Assembly: GCA_007644065.1 (NCBI GenBank)
Contig: VJWN01000005.1
Span: forward strand, 1,054,001 to 1,118,000
Source of the DNA: Margaritispora aquatica
Taxonomy: Eukaryota > Ascomycota > Leotiomycetes > Helotiales > Discinellaceae
Direction of reading: 5' to 3'
Length of the DNA: 64,000 bases
The stretch's first letter is position 1; every line of letters starts with the position of its first letter. A model generated the notes under the pieces. It was not told the origin of the DNA. It made no database searches and saw nothing but the letters and a program-made list of their open reading frames with translations. Below are positions 23,464-36,265 of this stretch, piece after piece. The position numbers and the translations under genes are program-made.

Positions 23464-24836
23464 TACACCCGCTGTAACCTGACTTGAAAGCAGCTCCGCG
23501 GCGACTTGGTCGAGAATTATTTTGATCAAAGCTCCATTATAAGCTGGTGGACGACATTCGAAAGTGAATGGACCAGCACGTCGTCTCGACTCTGCGCCTG
23601 TAATGTCTGAAACGATTACTCAGGGAGATTTTTACGCCACTCCTCAACCGCCAAGATAGATAGCACGATAGGGAAGTTGGGAGGGAAGGGTGCGATGATG
23701 CTGAGTACCACGAGAAATAGGTTGATAAAAAGTAGGTTACAGGCAGCTCAGGTATGCATTCAACAGGAGATTTCAAGATTGAGCACAACGGAACTTTGAA
23801 CTTTCACTAATGTTGACAAGGCACATCAGCGCGGTCTGGCGTGTCCAAAAAGGCATGCATTTACTCGTATTAAAGAACCCACCTTCAACCCTAGCGCCGA
23901 CTGAGCCACCTTGAGGTTGCTGCCAACTCCCCGTCTTGTTCTTCTTGGCCGTCCCATAAAACAGCCATTATAAGAGAGCGAAAGCAGGTTAAAAAAAATC
24001 CTAGTGCCTTGTACTTACTTCCAACCTACAAATAACCTACCGACACATCATTTGACCTTATTCCTTCTGCTTGTCAACGGAATACAGTGCTGAGATGCAA
24101 ATCAAGGGAGAAACATACCCAAAAGGTAGGATCGTCATTCTCCACTAAAGCTTCTTTTTACTGCTGGCGGGATGGGGTTCTCGATCCGCCCTGCCGTCTT
24201 TGAGCTTCTGATTGGAAAGTTGAAACATCCTATTTTTGGACTGGAAAATGTTAAAAATTCCATACAAAGTCTATGTCTAATAGAGGTAGAACTTCATTTA
24301 AAATAAAGATATGAATTTATTCTCAAATTTTGGTCGACATATCACATGCATTTAAGAGAAAATTAGACTAGAAATCCAATCCAGGTACGTAATCTTAGAT
24401 GAAATGTCTAAGTTTTCTCTGATTCAACTTTCTTCTTAGGGTACTTTTGGGTATCTCAAAGACAAGGTGTGCTAGCCTTGATGGGAAAGCTCTAGCACGC
24501 AAGAGACAAGCACTTACAGGTATGAGATCCTTTGTAGAATAGACTGCTCACATGAGCGTACTTGATCACGAGGAAATATGGGCGTAACGGATCACGTATT
24601 CACAGGTGCCGGTATCATAAAGCAGTGGGGGACACAACAAGGAATTCTTTTGGAGACCCCCGCTACCCCTGTGAAGCTGAAGGTTCACAAGACAAAGTAC
24701 GCCTCATGCCCACCTAGCGCCATGGATATCTCTCGCAAAATGCTATACAACACTCCGCCCAAATGCTCAGGTGCAAATGCATTGCTGTCTGCTTCTTCGT
24801 AATCGTTTACTGTCATGAAAATCTGTGCTCTATCGA
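23464..24836. other. Intergenic region
   Basis: About 1.4 kb between two minus-strand genes. The part near 23464-23900 should be the promoter of the TRP-like gene; the stretch 24240-24420 is strongly AT-rich. A 74-codon plus frame at 24578 has no features and was not accepted. Confidence 0.5.
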
Positions 24837-27800
24837 TCATCTTCTGATTGAACCCATCCGTGAAGCGACCTTAGGCGGCGCTGGTAACGACTTGGTGAAC
24901 AGATCTCGTTCTGTAAGGGTTAGCATGCTATTATATGCAATACATATGTTAGAGTGTAACATACCAGTTTCAGTATCAAAAATGATAGTTATATCATCAT
25001 GCTCGCCAGGATACTCTGGCATATCCAAGCACACAAACTTGTGCTCAATGGCCGTGCCTTCTCCCTTTGGCGTCGGCATCGCAAATTTGGCATCCACAAT
25101 TCTTACCAAGAACTTGCCACTCTTGCTAGAAGTTTCGAATATATCTGTCGATTTCAAAGTAAAACTCATGCAATCGCCATGACTAAACTTTTCAAAAAAT
25201 GCTACCAAATGAACGACCTTTTCCTTCTGAACAACCTGCAAGCGAGTCGATGCCGCATCCCATTTCTTGTAAATTGGAACAACCATCCTGCGCCTTGAAA
25301 TGTTGAAAGAAGATGCTATTCCGTCAAACAAAACCTCAAAACCTGTCATGGCAGCTTGGAACAGATGCAGCTCTTGCATACTTGGGAATTCGTACATTCG
25401 AATGGATTCGGATTGTTTAAGAAGTCGAAGTACGTTCGCAAGCTCCTTGGGTAACTCCCTTGATACCTGAGCCTCTGATACGGCAAAAGTTACATCTTGC
25501 TGAGGCTGTCGCAGAACCTTCAATGTGGTTTGGGAATTGACATCTAACCGAATCTTCAACTCTCCTGGCCCAACGTTGATACGGTCTGTAAGGGTGCCAG
25601 CTTTGAAATCCAGGATTACTCTTAGATTTGGTGACAACACTGTCTTGTTGCTCTGCAAATCCCCTTCATCATAATTGATAAATCTGAAGCCTTGCCACTC
25701 GAGGTGTCCAAGATGTTGTGTTTCTGAATCCTGAGAGAGAGATATAGACATTCCCTTTATCAGTGCCTTTGCTACGACATCTTCGCCTTCACCCAGAGCG
25801 CTGCCTATAAGAAGTGTGTGTAATCTTGACCGGTTATCCGCGTTCTCAAATGTACTAACAAAAGTGGTTTTAGACTTATCATCCTCAATCTTAAGGAGGA
25901 ATGCCGAAGCCCCAGCATCACCTCGGAGAAACCCAAACTGGATAGGAAGATCTGGCAACAGCTCTTGATCGATTCCTCTAAGAACCTTGGTTTTAGCATT
26001 TGTGTTTAATGCTAGCCGGAAGCCTCGATGCATCTTCCTCGGCCCTGTCGCTGCCTTTTGGATAATCGACTGCTCGAAGATACGTAGCTGGCAATCAGGT
26101 TGTGGCTCCTTTGGGAATCCGGATGGTGGGTTTTGTTCAAAACATTGCACTGACTTGACATTTATTTCAAAGACCAAGTCTTCACCATCTCTGACTGCTA
26201 GCATACCATGAGTGCGCCTTTCGTAGTCATAAGTACCCCACAAAAGACGGAAATCTTGCTCAGATAAGCGAATATGAAGAAGAAAACCCCTAGGAAGGTT
26301 GACTTCAATTGAGTTCTGCTTTGACTTCCACCTCACATCATTCCAGGTCGTTCCTCTAGACTTGTCGGCCTGAATGAAAACGCTGAGTGTGCAGTTTTGG
26401 TTGACAATAATCACACTCATTGTAGCTTCCTTTTGGTTCCGAATAATGGATATTAACACAGGACATTGGTACTGCTCGACGGCAGCGTCTTCCATGAGTA
26501 TAGCTTCCGCAAAGATACGACTGAAGAAAAACGTTCGACTCGTATCACCGAGAGGGAAAGCCTCAGACAAGTGCGGGGTGGCAACAACTCTTTGACTTGT
26601 TAGCAAGGATCGATTTCCGGTATCCTGTACCCAAATTGAAGTATCAAGACCAGTTTTGAGCGGTGCATCACGACCGTCAGAAGGGAGGATGTTATTGCGT
26701 TTCATTGACATAGCTAGCTTCCGCAAACTTGACGAGATCAATTGTCGACAGTCCATCATGTCCGCCGAAGATGACGAAACTGAATCATTGGACCTATTCC
26801 TAAATTGTGCTTCTGGACGTAGTGCTATAACGCTATCTGAGAGCCAGAGCGACTTAGATAAATCAGTATAAGCTTGTTGTCGTGTCAAAGAATGTGGCCC
26901 TTGCGACTCAGGATTTGAGGGCCGCTCTCTGATGGTTGATTCCAACTGTAACCGCCCTTTAATAAACCACCACAAAGCCGCTCTCGTGAGGTCGTCTAAG
27001 GAACACGTTGCCAAAGGCCTGACTGCCTCCGCAGATAGCCGGAACAAGGTAAATGATTGTGATGTACGTGTTGAAAATTCTTGCAAAGCATCATCGCCTA
27101 CAGCAACAGCTGCTTCTTGGAGACTTGTGGCAGGGGCTCTAGTAGCAGATGATGGGCTGGGCGAATATGCAATGGAGTTTTGTATTCCATTCTGTAGGTG
27201 AAAAGAGGAAGATTTTGAGTTTGTCGCTGGACTTTCGGTAAGATGGTATGATTCTTGAGACGACCTAGACACAAAATTTGGCTGGCGAACTTGATTGAGA
27301 GGCGAGTGCCTTGAGAGAGCAGCTGGGCTTTCGGTGAGTGTCCCTGTTAAATGGGAGTCGTTCGGTGTATATGGACGGGTAGATGATGGTTCTCTTGGCA
27401 TTTCCAGGACCTTGGGTATCTGCGAGTTTCTCAGAGTATTTAGTTGGACTTCTTCCATCCGTTGGCTTATATTTATAGAATCGCTTCCTGCTTCAGAACC
27501 AATAAACATTTCACTAGTTCCTGCTTGAGCCTTTATTAAAGATAATCCTTCACCAGACTTCAGATCATCTTTTACTCTTTCTGCAAATGATCGCCTATCA
27601 CCTGCTGTTGTTAACCTCGGTGGCTCCGATTCCACATTTGAATCTGGGATTGAATCGAAACCTGTCTGGGTACGGCGTATTAGCCCAGGTCGGAAATTCT
27701 CATTGCCATCGGACGGAGCACCAAAGCTGCCCGCATTCCCAGAATTGCTAGCATCTTGACGTTCCACTGAAGCTTCCTTTCGCTGATGGACCACTGGATG

Positions 27801-28181
27801 TGTGTGTGCTCTTATCCTGATTCCTATATCCGCTACAGGCGAGGTAGCTTCATCTCCTCCCTCTCCAATCACCTCTGGCTGATCATCTGAAAATCGCACG
27901 ACCAAGCCTTTCCTACTCCGTTTTGGACTTGCTGACCGTCCCCTCCGCGACGACTGCACTTCAGCAGCAGTCGGCCAGCGAGGTGACCTTCCAGTATCAA
28001 TCCGCGCAAGTGGTGGAGGAAATAGAGGACTGGGTGCCGCTGGCATCATATAAAGCTTGTCTGAAGGGCCTCGCAGAAAGTCGTCTACATCATCTTGACT
28101 TGTAGGCTCTTTCTTCTCCTTGAACAACTTGCCCATGAACCGACCGCGCTTCTTCTCACCATCTTTGCCATTGCCTTCCAT
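24837..28181 (-). CDS. Large protein of unknown function, probably fungal-specific
   Basis: Exons 28181-24965 and 24910-24837 give 1096 residues. I do not recognise the family. The first 390 residues or so are polar, Ser/Pro-rich and probably disordered, with Arg/Ser patches (RRGRSASPKRSRK). The rest has the hydrophobic rhythm of folded beta-rich domains, including a block (FVSTFENADNRSRLHTLLIG) that recalls PH-like folds; that likeness is weak. No membrane segment or zinc ligand cluster was seen. The 54-bp intron is a multiple of three and has no stop in phase, so the frame also reads through it; GTATGT donor, TGCTAAC branch and TTACAG acceptor argue that it is removed. The start is the first ATG; the GTG two codons upstream is ignored. 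Confidence 0.8.
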   Translation of the reverse strand: MEGNGKDGEKKRGRFMGKLFKEKKEPTSQDDVDDFLRGPSDKLYMMPAAPSPLFPPPLARIDTGRSPRWPTAAEVQSSRRGRSASPKRSRKGLVVRFSDDQPEVIGEGGDEATSPVADIGIRIRAHTHPVVHQRKEASVERQDASNSGNAGSFGAPSDGNENFRPGLIRRTQTGFDSIPDSNVESEPPRLTTAGDRRSFAERVKDDLKSGEGLSLIKAQAGTSEMFIGSEAGSDSINISQRMEEVQLNTLRNSQIPKVLEMPREPSSTRPYTPNDSHLTGTLTESPAALSRHSPLNQVRQPNFVSRSSQESYHLTESPATNSKSSSFHLQNGIQNSIAYSPSPSSATRAPATSLQEAAVAVGDDALQEFSTRTSQSFTLFRLSAEAVRPLATCSLDDLTRAALWWFIKGRLQLESTIRERPSNPESQGPHSLTRQQAYTDLSKSLWLSDSVIALRPEAQFRNRSNDSVSSSSADMMDCRQLISSSLRKLAMSMKRNNILPSDGRDAPLKTGLDTSIWVQDTGNRSLLTSQRVVATPHLSEAFPLGDTSRTFFFSRIFAEAILMEDAAVEQYQCPVLISIIRNQKEATMSVIIVNQNCTLSVFIQADKSRGTTWNDVRWKSKQNSIEVNLPRGFLLHIRLSEQDFRLLWGTYDYERRTHGMLAVRDGEDLVFEINVKSVQCFEQNPPSGFPKEPQPDCQLRIFEQSIIQKAATGPRKMHRGFRLALNTNAKTKVLRGIDQELLPDLPIQFGFLRGDAGASAFLLKIEDDKSKTTFVSTFENADNRSRLHTLLIGSALGEGEDVVAKALIKGMSISLSQDSETQHLGHLEWQGFRFINYDEGDLQSNKTVLSPNLRVILDFKAGTLTDRINVGPGELKIRLDVNSQTTLKVLRQPQQDVTFAVSEAQVSRELPKELANVLRLLKQSESIRMYEFPSMQELHLFQAAMTGFEVLFDGIASSFNISRRRMVVPIYKKWDAASTRLQVVQKEKVVHLVAFFEKFSHGDCMSFTLKSTDIFETSSKSGKFLVRIVDAKFAMPTPKGEGTAIEHKFVCLDMPEYPGEHDDITIIFDTETGMLHSNICIAYNSMLTLTERDLFTKSLPAPPKVASRMGSIRR

Positions 28182-30249
28182 GATCACACGAGGATCGACC
28201 CCCAGCCCAACTACTATCCAATTGTGGAGAGACTGGTGCGCGCATGTGCACGATATTCGAAAATGTCGGTAGGAGAAATAGGTGCGTTGGCGGATGGATT
28301 TTCGACAGTGATCTCACTGGAATTCTGGGCTTGTTGCTAAATAGAAACGTGTTTACCTTGGACCAAAGTGATACATGATCCGGGGCAAACCTAATGCGAT
28401 TCCAACTTGAACAAATACGGAGTCAGAAAGCAAGGGCTTGGGGGAAGCTCCACCAAAGTTTCAAGGCCGGTTCAGCAAAGCGCGTGGACGTGGAGGGGTG
28501 AAGTTGGATAGTTGATCTTATCAGTTCCCAGCCAATCATAAGGTGGCTCTGTATGCGCTTTCAACAACTATTTCAGGGTCCTGTTCCAAGCCGAATGAAG
28601 TTACTGGAGAGCAAGTCTGTAACACTTAGCATCAGGAAGTGACTAAGTAGGACTGTTCTTGGAACGTCACTTAGTAGATGTTCTTTTGAATTTCCACCTA
28701 TTTTCTATGTCTATCGCACGCACGAAATCTCCATCGCTAAAATTTGTTGCTGTTGAAGTGAACTGCCTGCATATGTTGCATCTTGTTGTGCATAGCACAA
28801 TAGGTAATCTTACAATCCGGTTACCATTCCTGAATTCTTCCAAAGGACATGAGATAACATGCACCAGATGCATTCCCTCACGTTTTAGATCCGAGGCCAT
28901 TGGGATCAACATCCTATTTGCATATATGCATACATACCTTAATTATGTTGTTTGCTATGTATGGATTTCTGTATCTTGAAAACGATTAAATGGGATCTTC
29001 ATCAATATGGAGGAATGGAGTAGAGCTACCTTAGGCATTCGAGCTTACCGGGATTAGTATGGCTGTGTTCCTGTTCTTCCTGTACACCCATATAAATTGA
29101 TGCTCCTCCACTTTGTACTAGCTCAAGCAAGTGAATCTTCAAAGAAGTCGCTGAAATAAACATTTCAAAAAGCAAAGATAACAGTACAACATCAATTCTC
29201 CCTGAGGTATCAGTATCAGTATCAGGTATCAGGTATCATGTTGCTGCAAGCTTGTACGCATGCATGCAGCAGATGGGAAGCAATACCTAGATTTCGGTGC
29301 ATTACCGCGTATCACCGACCCTTGTTCTGCTGAGAAAATTGAATTATCTTGGATATATTTGTGGCTCTTGGTCTCAGTTGATGAGTGCCATGAGTGGTCT
29401 CGCTGATTTCTTTGCTTCCCGAGAATGGGCGCCTCATTCTTGTTCTTGGCCAGCTTCTCCACCGCTTAAGCTAGGCAAAATGTGTTGTTCCTCCCAATTT
29501 TCAACTCTCGAACGTGGTGGGATGGGATGGGATGTTCCTTAACTTCTGGAAGTTCTGGTTGACCATTCATTCGTAGCTGTCAAAAGGGAAGCTCCCCTGA
29601 TGATGACGATCGACAGCATCCCTGCAATCCTTTCAAAAGTCCAGATGCCCTGATACAAAACACAATAAACAATTCAAGCTTGACTTCAGGTTCCATATGT
29701 ATGCGACATTGCATGACCAGCCTAGAAGCCATTTCAATATTATTGAACTGTAATTGGATTGAGAATATCCGAGTCAACACAAAAAGATTTTAAGCTCCGG
29801 CAAAAGCTGTTCCACATCCACAATCCGCATCCACTTCATGTTCCAGCGCCAGCTGTTGTCGTCGCTCTTGCTCACTACTCGACTCAAATTTCAGAACATA
29901 CTCGGTAACATATAAATAAACTGCTCTCCACGGAGCTTGTGGGACTTCTTCGATCTTCGAATCTAGCACCCTTCTAGTGCCACTATCAAAATTCCCGCCA
30001 TAAGTGCCTCCCCACCTGATCTGTCAACCCACCAAGCCCACTCCAGCAGTCCAGCTGAACAGGGTTTCACAAGCTCCCGCATGAGAATCTACCTAAGGCA
30101 TCTTAGACTTCTGCCAGCTCTGCTGCTTTAGCCAAGTTTACTTCCTTTTGTTATCAGGTCCTCCCTTTCCTTCCCAAAAACACAGCGGACACATATCATC
30201 TTTTCTGCGATTGAACAATTCAATTGATGCTGTGAAGAGATTCACAACG
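28182..30249. other. Divergent intergenic region before tricalbin
   Basis: About 2.1 kb between divergently transcribed genes. No gene is supported on either strand. It contains a short GTATCA-type repeat cluster (29206-29238) and, from about 29980, a C/T-rich stretch that probably includes the tricalbin leader. Confidence 0.55.
29206..29238. repeat. GTATCA/GGTATCA short tandem repeat
   Basis: Five near-consecutive units of GTATCA, some with an extra G, in the upstream region of the tricalbin gene. Likely slippage-derived. Confidence 0.7.
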
Positions 30250-33200
30250 ATGTCTTCTGCTACGTCGGCCGCGGAGCTCAAGACTCAAGGTGTGTTCGAA
30301 GCTGCAGCAGATCCCAAGAGCTCAGTCACTGCAGACGATGCGCAACAGAGGCTTGTCGCGGAGAGCAGAAAAGCAGGTAAGTTTCTGGCGTTTAGAAGAT
30401 CAGAATGTTAGACTTTCTAGTGTTGAAAATTGACTAATAGCAACTCCGCAGGTGTTGCAGCGTTCTCGTTCAATCCAGATGCCAGCCCAGAGGAAAAGGC
30501 CGCAGAAGCTCGATCAGTACGTTAAACTTTGGCAATATGTGTAATTATATACTAACTCATCTACGTTTTGAAGCGTGTACCTCAGGGTTTTCACCACGAA
30601 CACAAGTCTAAATCTGTCCCAATTGCGACTGATATAGATGACGGCAAGCCTGGAGCATACGATTTACCACCTCCTTCTACAGCTGGAGCAATTGCGGCAA
30701 CTGGTCCTCTCAAAGACAGCAATGGCAAAATAGTCGCAAATGGCACGGCTGGAGATCTAGAGCGCGAGGATTATGATCGTTGGGTTGAGCGAACAGGGTG
30801 GGCTCCAAGATTTGGGAATGGAGATTCAGGTGATTCTGTCGAGGGTGAAGGGCCAGCAGATCACCAAACCTGGGTCGAAGGAAAGCTGGACGATAAATTC
30901 TTCGGAGGTACGTTAGGGTCCCATTCGTGAGCGAATACCTCTAATGTGGCTTGTAGACTGGTACCAAAATACTGGAGTTATCATCTTCGCATGTCTAGCT
31001 TCATGGCTCGTAGCAGTGCTAGGAGGAGGCTTGGCTTGGGTCTTCCTGGTAATGGCTACTTGTGGCACATACTATCGTACATCAATTCGGAGAGTGCGAA
31101 GGAATTTCCGTGACGATGTTAATCGAGAACTCGCAAAACATAGGCTTGAGACTGATACAGAGAGCTTGGAGTGGATCAACAGCTTCTTGGTGAAGTTCTG
31201 GCCAATTTTCCAGCCTGTTCTCGCTGAAACTATCATCAATTCAGTCGACCAGGTTTTAAGTACGGCAACACCAGCATTCCTCGATAGCTTGCGTATGAAG
31301 ACATTTACGCTTGGAAACAAGCCGCCTCGTATGGAGCATGTTAAGACATATCCAAAGGCCGAGGATGATATTGTGCTTATGGACTGGAAATTTAGCTTTA
31401 CCCCGAACGATCATGCCGACATGACTTACCGCCAAATTAAGAATAAAATCAATCCCAAGATTGTCTTGGAGATTAGAATTGGCAAAGCCATGATTAGCAA
31501 GGGAATGGATGTGTACGTTCAAACCCCATTCGAACTTTGGCATACTTGTGGAAGCCGTGTTCTTGCACACTTCTCTCAATTATCCCAGCTCTCAAGAACT
31601 CCTTTCGATGTACTTACTGACACCCTTCTAGCATCGTAGAGGACATGAGTTTCTCTGGCTTGATGCGAATCAAAATCAAACTCCAAATCCCATTTCCCCA
31701 TGTGGAGAAAATTGAGATTTCATTCCTGGAAAAGCGTACGTGCAGTGTCCACCTTTTACTCACACAATCTCATAATCCTACATTCAGAGTGCAGGCCTAA
31801 TATCTCCAATGCTAACAATCACCACAATAGCCACGATAGATTACGTCTGTAAACCAATCGGAGGAGAGATGCTTGGATTTGACATCAATTTCATTCCCGG
31901 TCTTGAATCTTTCATACTCGACCAAATACACGGAAATATTGGTCCTATATTATACGCGCCCAATGTTTTCCCAATCGAGGTGGCTAAAATGCTTTCAGGA
32001 TCCGCAGTTGACCAGGCTATCGGTGTAATGGCCATCACTCTTCATGGTGCCCAAGGACTCAAAAACACCGATAAATTTGCCGGCACTCCTGATCCTTACG
32101 CCGTTGTTGCTTTCAACAGCGGAGCCCCCCTCGCCCAGACTAAGACTGTGCATGAGAACGCTAATCCCAAGTGGAATGAGACTAAGTATGTGATCGTTAC
32201 ATCTTTTAATGATACCCTCACATTACATGTGTTCGACTTCAACGAGTTCCGTAAGGACAAGGAGCTTGGTACTGCTAGCTTTCCACTCGAGAGAATTCAA
32301 GAAGTTACCGAATATGAAAACGAAGTGCTGGAGGTTATGTCAAATGGCAAGGCACGAGGAAACATTTCTACAGATCTTCGGTTTTTCCCTGTCCTACAAG
32401 GTGAGGACCTTGGAGATGGGAAGAAAGGACCACCACCAGAGTCAAACACCGGTATTGCTCGCTTCACCATTGAGCAAGCAAAGGATTTGGATGGTACTAG
32501 GAGTTTGATGGGACAACTCAATCCCTACGCTGTTTTACTACTCAACAACAAGGAAATCCACACGACTAAGAAGTTGAAACGTACCAACAATCCAGTTTGG
32601 GACAATGGCCACAAGGAGATTTTGATCACCGATCGAAAGACTGCTAAGCTTGGTGTGGTCATCAAGGACGACCGAGATCTTTCGACTGATGCGATTCTTG
32701 GCACCTATCAGCTGAAGCTCACCGATATGCTATCATTAATGGAGAAGGGCCAGGAGTGGTACAATCTTGCCAGTGGAACTGGAGCAGCTGGCACGAATGC
32801 TGGCCGAGCAAAACTAACGCTCCAGTGGAAGCCGGTAGCACTAAGTGGCATTGGAGGTGGCTCAGGGGGCTATGTAACTCCCATTGGAGTGATGCGGTTC
32901 CACTTCAAAAATGCTCGTGAGCTCCGGAATCTAGAAGCACTAGGTAAATCGGATCCATACTGCCGGGTGTTATTGTCTGGTATTGAGAAAGGTCGTACTG
33001 TTACTTTCCAGAACAACCTCAACCCTGATTGGGACGAGGTGATCTATATCCCTGTGCATAGTGTTCGCGAGAAACTCACATTAGAGGTCATGGACTCGGA
33101 GACAATGGGACCAGATCGTACCCTTGGATCAATCGACATCTCAGCTTCAGACTACATTTCACAATCAGAGAATGGCGAGTTCTTGGTTCACGATGTCAAA

Positions 33201-35236
33201 ACCCCTCACGCTGGACCTCTTCGTATACACGGAAAAGGGACACCCCGGGGAACGCTGAACTACACTGCGTCATTCTATCCCTGTCTCAACATCGCTGATC
33301 CAGAAGATGAAGAGGCAAAGAAGTCTCTGGAAGGAGCAAGACCGTCAATTGACGGGAACAGCGTGTCAAATGGAATCGACACCGCAAACAAAAAGCTCGA
33401 AAATGGAAAGATCGATACCAATCTTGCGAATATAATGGCCGAAGGTGAGAAGGAGCAAGAGGAGACAACAGAAGTCAAGAAGCTGCCAAAGGTCAAGCTC
33501 ACACCGGAGCAGCTCTTGAAGCATGAGTCGGGACTAATCATCTTCAAAATCATGGATGTTGAGGTCAGCCAGACTGATGTGCAAGTTCAAATTCTGATGG
33601 ACGAATCAGCCTTCCCAGCATATACATCTTCCACAATTAGATCTAAGAGGGCGACGCTTGACGAAATAGGAGACTGCTTCGTACGAGAGATGGATTGGTC
33701 AAAAATTACTCTTCGAATTCGTGAAAAGGGCGATAAGCATAAGGAGGATGACAAGAAAAACAAGGATATCATAGCTAAGCTGTCAGGAAGTACTATTGAC
33801 ACATTGAAACAATGCTTGGTAAGCACATCCTCTGGTTCGACATGTTAATTCTGCAATTTTGGAATTGGCCACTATTGTATTACTCCTGACTAACTCATTC
33901 ACAGAATAACCCTACGGTTCTCAAATTGAAAGATGACCAAGGTGGCGTCTGCAGCATTAAAGTCAGCTTGAAGTACATCCCAGTTCAGATGCAGCTTGAT
34001 CCAAGCGAAAGTATCAACAACATGGGAAAGCTTCGAGTCGATGTCTTGGATGCGTCAGATCTTCCTTCTGCAGACAGAAATGGATACAGCGATCCCTATT
34101 GCAAATTCGAGCTCAATGGTAAAGATGTTTTCAAGACAAAGGTGCAAAAGAAGACATTGCATCCAGCCTGGAATGAGTTCTTTGAGGTTGATATTGCCTC
34201 GAGAACTGCTGCCAAGTTCACCTGCAATGTATACGACTGGGACTTCGGCGAAAAGGCGGATTTCCTCGGTGGAGCAGCTGTCAACCTTGAACTTCTTGAT
34301 CCTTTCAAAGCCCAAGAATACAACCTTATCTTGGATGGGAAGTCTGGTTCCGTTCGACTACGTTTGTTGTTCCGTCCCGACTATGTCACCCGCTCACGTC
34401 AAGGCTCCTCGACATTCTCTGGTACCTTTGCCACTCCAGGCAAGATTGTCACTGGTGTCGCTGGTGCTCCAATCAAGGGTGTTGGGATGGCTGCCCACGG
34501 TGTGGGCAAGGGGGCATCCTTTGTGTTCAACGGGTTCAAGAGCAAGAAGAAGGGCGAAGAAGATACAAATGGCGCTGGTGCAGCAGAGATGAAATCCGAA
34601 GACAACGCCTTCATCGGCGGTGGCTTCGGTGGCCCAAAGCGTTCAGCCGCGCTTCCAGAACCCACTGCTCCTGTCACTCCCCCAGGAACTTCTCTAGGCG
34701 TCCCACATGCACGAACCAAGAGCTTTGGAGCATCATCGATGCACAGCACGATTCAAGGAGGGGCAGCTGCCACTGGGACAGCTAGCTTCACGATCTTGTC
34801 TGCTTCTGGATATCCTCCATCGTCAAATGTGATGATATTCATGAAACAACTTGGTCCAAAGGTAAAGACAATCCACAAGACAGAGCACATCAAATCCGGC
34901 ACTGGAATGGTGTCCTTTAACGAAAAGAAAGAAAGCTTCAAGTGCTCTTGCTCAGCAGATACTCAATTTCAAATCCAAGTCAAGGGTCACAACACCTTTG
35001 GAAGTGACGATGATCTTGGAGAGGGTCTATTCTTTGTTGATGAGTCTGGCACTGGACTGGAAAAGAGCGTCAAAGCAGGTAGTGGTCACGTTGTGCTGAA
35101 AAGCAATTTTGTGCTAAATCCAGTGGTTGAAGGTGGGGACAGTCCTAAGACCCCTGGCGGTGGATTAAGGAAGTCATTCCTTAGCAAGCGAGAAAATGGA
35201 CGGGCTAGCAGGGAGGTTACTCCAACGCCACCATGA
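30250..35236 (+). CDS. Tricalbin (extended synaptotagmin-like ER-plasma membrane tether)
   Basis: Seven exons: 30250-30376, 30452-30516, 30574-30907, 30957-31512, 31632-31735, 31831-33818, 33905-35236, giving 1501 residues, in the size range of yeast Tcb3. A hydrophobic hairpin at about residues 181-215 follows a polar N-terminus; an SMP lipid-transfer domain spans about 230-425. C2-type domains begin near 460, 602, 745, 1098 and probably 1346, with a degenerate one near 963; the fifth has clear Asp ligands (DASDLP, GYSDPYCKF). Tricalbins anchor in the endoplasmic reticulum, bind plasma-membrane phospholipids through C2 domains and tether the two membranes. Ser/Lys-rich low-complexity segments separate the later C2 units. 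The start is the first ATG of the first exon and lies in a clean context. Confidence 0.95.
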
Positions 35237-36265
35237 GATAAGCGCGCATTGGTTTAGGGAGTCTCGGGGTAGTATGATGATTTGCATGTTGTCAGGTTCG
35301 AAATGTGCCCATCATAAAAGGGCAAGGTTTAATTGCCCTGCTTTTTTTCTCGGTTACGATACCAAAGCGTTCAAGTTTTATCCTTGCGTGCTTTTTTTTG
35401 CAACGCTTTTCTTTACATATTTTGGACCTGTTTTCCAATTAGCTTCACGGGCATTGCGAGAAGCAAAATAGGGTGCCAGAATTTCTGGTCATTGGAACAG
35501 GCAAAAATAATGGATTTTCCTGTTGTGGCAGCGACTTGGTGAAACGACGGGGTGGATGGATGGGAGGAGGATGGAATTTACTAGGCCAATGGAATGCTTG
35601 GTGGCTAAGCTTGACATTCACGCATAATGAAAATCTCTTATCCCTATAATCTTATTTTGTTATTATTTATCAAGTACAGCCTTTAAATAGTCAACTTCAA
35701 GTTCGCAATGTAGTTGAGTTGACTTTCAGGTGTTGAAATTCCATCGAAATAAGCGAGTGCTGAAAGGGGTTGGAGGCTATATAGGCGAGGTAGGGCAAGT
35801 ACTTGAAAAGGCAATGGCACAATAGTCATTTGAATAACCAAACTGACAAACCTGAACTCACTTACATCGCCTTTGTTTGGAAATCAATTTAAACTCCTCG
35901 TTTATGATCGTTAATCTTTAATAAAGATCTCTTGAGTTTTTTGTTTTGTTCTAAGGTGCTAGATCTTTTCCAAATTAGTCCCAATTGTATCTGTCTATTC
36001 TTCTATATCTGGCTACCATTCAAACACTTGATAGTTCAATCGATTGTAAGAGCATTGACAATTCAGGATTGTAAAAAAACATAAAAATAAAGATTTTCTT
36101 ATAAAGTAAAGAGAAGTCGCTGTGTATGAAAACCTTCAACACATCCACATCGTCAGAGTGCCCGTGCGCACGAGCCAAGTTTTCTCGTCCCACCTGCACG
36201 GAACTCCAACTCCAGCGCCGACAACGAGTGAACGGACATCGGCAACAACAATTTCCAGGACCAGA
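35237..36265. other. Intergenic region
   Basis: About 1 kb between two plus-strand genes, T-rich just after tricalbin (35340-35420) and AT-rich around 35630-36110. No gene seen. The open frame before 36266 has no ATG, so it is taken as leader. Confidence 0.5.

Noticed and set aside
24578..24802. 74-codon plus frame downstream of the unknown large gene
   Set aside because: Short, featureless and in AT-rich spacer.
30944..31639. Tail after residue VQTPFELWH in the tricalbin exon 4 frame
   Set aside because: This is read-through of an intron; splicing GTACGT...TTCTAG restores the SMP domain.
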